Assembly (NCBI GenBank): GCA_039984955.1
Contig: JBDWTN010000005.1
Span: 744,001 to 808,000 of the forward strand
Length of the DNA: 64,000 nt
Direction: 5' to 3'
DNA from: Marinobacter alexandrii
GTDB taxonomy: Bacteria > Bacteroidota > Bacteroidia > Cytophagales > Cyclobacteriaceae
Below are positions 63,420 to 64,000 of this stretch, in pieces (the first letter of the stretch is position 1; every line of letters starts with the position of its first letter). Both the position numbers and the translations under genes were made by a program. Under the pieces are notes generated by a model. The model worked only from the letters and a program-made list of their open reading frames with translations. It did no database searches and was not told where the DNA came from.

Positions 63420-64000
63420 TTAGTTATTGATGCTTAAAAAGTTTTTAAATGATTGAAGTGCCTTTCCAGATGATAAAGCCTCTTTAGCTTCTTGTATACC
63501 TGATATGAAAGGAGTTTGTTTTACTGTTGATATGGCAAGTCCGGCATTCGACAATACCGCATGATTCTGTGCTTCCGACCCTTCATTACCTAATATTTTA
63601 CTAAATATTTCTGCCGCTTCTTCAATGGTTTCACCTCCATGTAATTGCTCTTGATTTAAAATCGAAAACCCTAAGTCTTCAGGAGAGATCAACGCTTCTG
63701 TTTCATTGGATATTAGTTTGAAATTGCCAGTTAACGACACTTCATCATACCCATCTAATGAATGAACTATTGAAAAATTCTTAGTGGTGTTCTGATACAA
63801 ATACCCGTACAACCGTGCTAGCTCCAAACTAAAGACACCTACTAATTGGTTAGGCGGGAAAGCTGGATTAACCATTGGCCCAAGCATATTGAAAAATGTT
63901 TTAACACCTAATTCTTTTCGAATGGGGCCTACATTTTTCATGGCTGGATGAAAAAGAGGTGCATGCATGAAACATATGCCGGACTTATCCATTGATCGCT
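63420..64000 (-). CDS. trpD: Anthranilate phosphoribosyltransferase, C-terminal part
   Basis: Only the last 193 or so residues are in the window; the frame is open to base 64000, so the ATG at 63992 is internal. Visible signatures are GICFMHAPLFHPAMK, VGPIRKELGVKTFFNMLGPMVNP, the substrate-binding Arg in PIRKELG, and the VHSLDGYDEVSL acid pair. It transfers phosphoribosyl to anthranilate. It is the most upstream trp gene seen; trpE and trpG are expected beyond the window edge. Confidence 0.95.
   Translation of the reverse strand, partial: RSMDKSGICFMHAPLFHPAMKNVGPIRKELGVKTFFNMLGPMVNPAFPPNQLVGVFSLELARLYGYLYQNTTKNFSIVHSLDGYDEVSLTGNFKLISNETEALISPEDLGFSILNQEQLHGGETIEEAAEIFSKILGNEGSEAQNHAVLSNAGLAISTVKQTPFISGIQEAKEALSSGKALQSFKNFLSINN

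Noticed and set aside
1-64000. tRNA, rRNA, origin of replication, CRISPR array
   Set aside because: No tRNA- or rRNA-like sequence, CRISPR repeats or origin boxes were recognised on reading; a covariance search was not possible.

Overview
The window comes from a member of the Bacteroidota, most likely a marine Cytophagales-type bacterium; the genus cannot be fixed from the sequence. The evidence is a SusC/SusD pair, several secreted proteins with C-terminal Type IX secretion (T9SS) sorting domains, lipoproteins with acidic residues right after the lipid cysteine, a triple-tyrosine/LuxR regulator, RHS proteins of the Bacteroidota type, AT-rich intergenic DNA and few Shine-Dalgarno motifs.

Layout. 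1-11.5 kb: a large sensor-regulator (5' end outside the window), then a minus-strand sugar block: 6-phosphofructokinase, ROK glucokinase, MFS sugar importer, two GH13 lipoproteins and a GH31 alpha-glucosidase. 12-24 kb: an accessory island with three consecutive secreted RHS-type genes, the last carrying immunoglobulin-like repeats and a C-terminal M15-like peptidase domain, followed by a candidate periplasmic immunity gene. A minus-strand cluster of three tiny overlapping genes converges on it. 24.1-26 kb: a mobile-element graveyard with an intact RAYT transposase between perfect 28-bp inverted repeats, a broken second RAYT, two tyrosine-recombinase remnants and a YefM/YoeB toxin-antitoxin pair. 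26-40 kb: a starch/maltodextrin locus with a LacI regulator, a SusE/F-like lipoprotein, a T9SS-secreted amylase, SusC, SusD and two more GH13 enzymes. 40-58 kb: a propeller-amidohydrolase fusion, secreted T9SS proteins, 3-methyladenine glycosylase, small lipoproteins, a giant beta-helix protein, a membrane-anchored phosphodiesterase-like enzyme, a Band-7 protein, a cysteine-less dihydrolipoamide-dehydrogenase-like flavoprotein and a frameshifted M48 protease. 58-64 kb: a compact minus-strand operon trpD(partial)-trpC-trpF-trpB-trpA-DAHP synthase-phenylalanine hydroxylase.

How it works together. Near-identical 14-bp palindromes (CGCAAACGTTTGCG type) lie upstream of GH31, between the LacI gene and the SusE/F-like gene, upstream of susC and upstream of the last amylase. 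I infer one LacI-family regulon spanning about 30 kb. It would cover starch binding and cutting at the cell surface, TonB-dependent import, periplasmic GH13 trimming, MFS import, GH31 hydrolysis and glucokinase/phosphofructokinase entry into glycolysis. The most unusual part is the RHS island: an RHS shell apparently divided over separately secreted polypeptides, with a peptidoglycan-peptidase-like tip and an adjacent exported candidate immunity protein.
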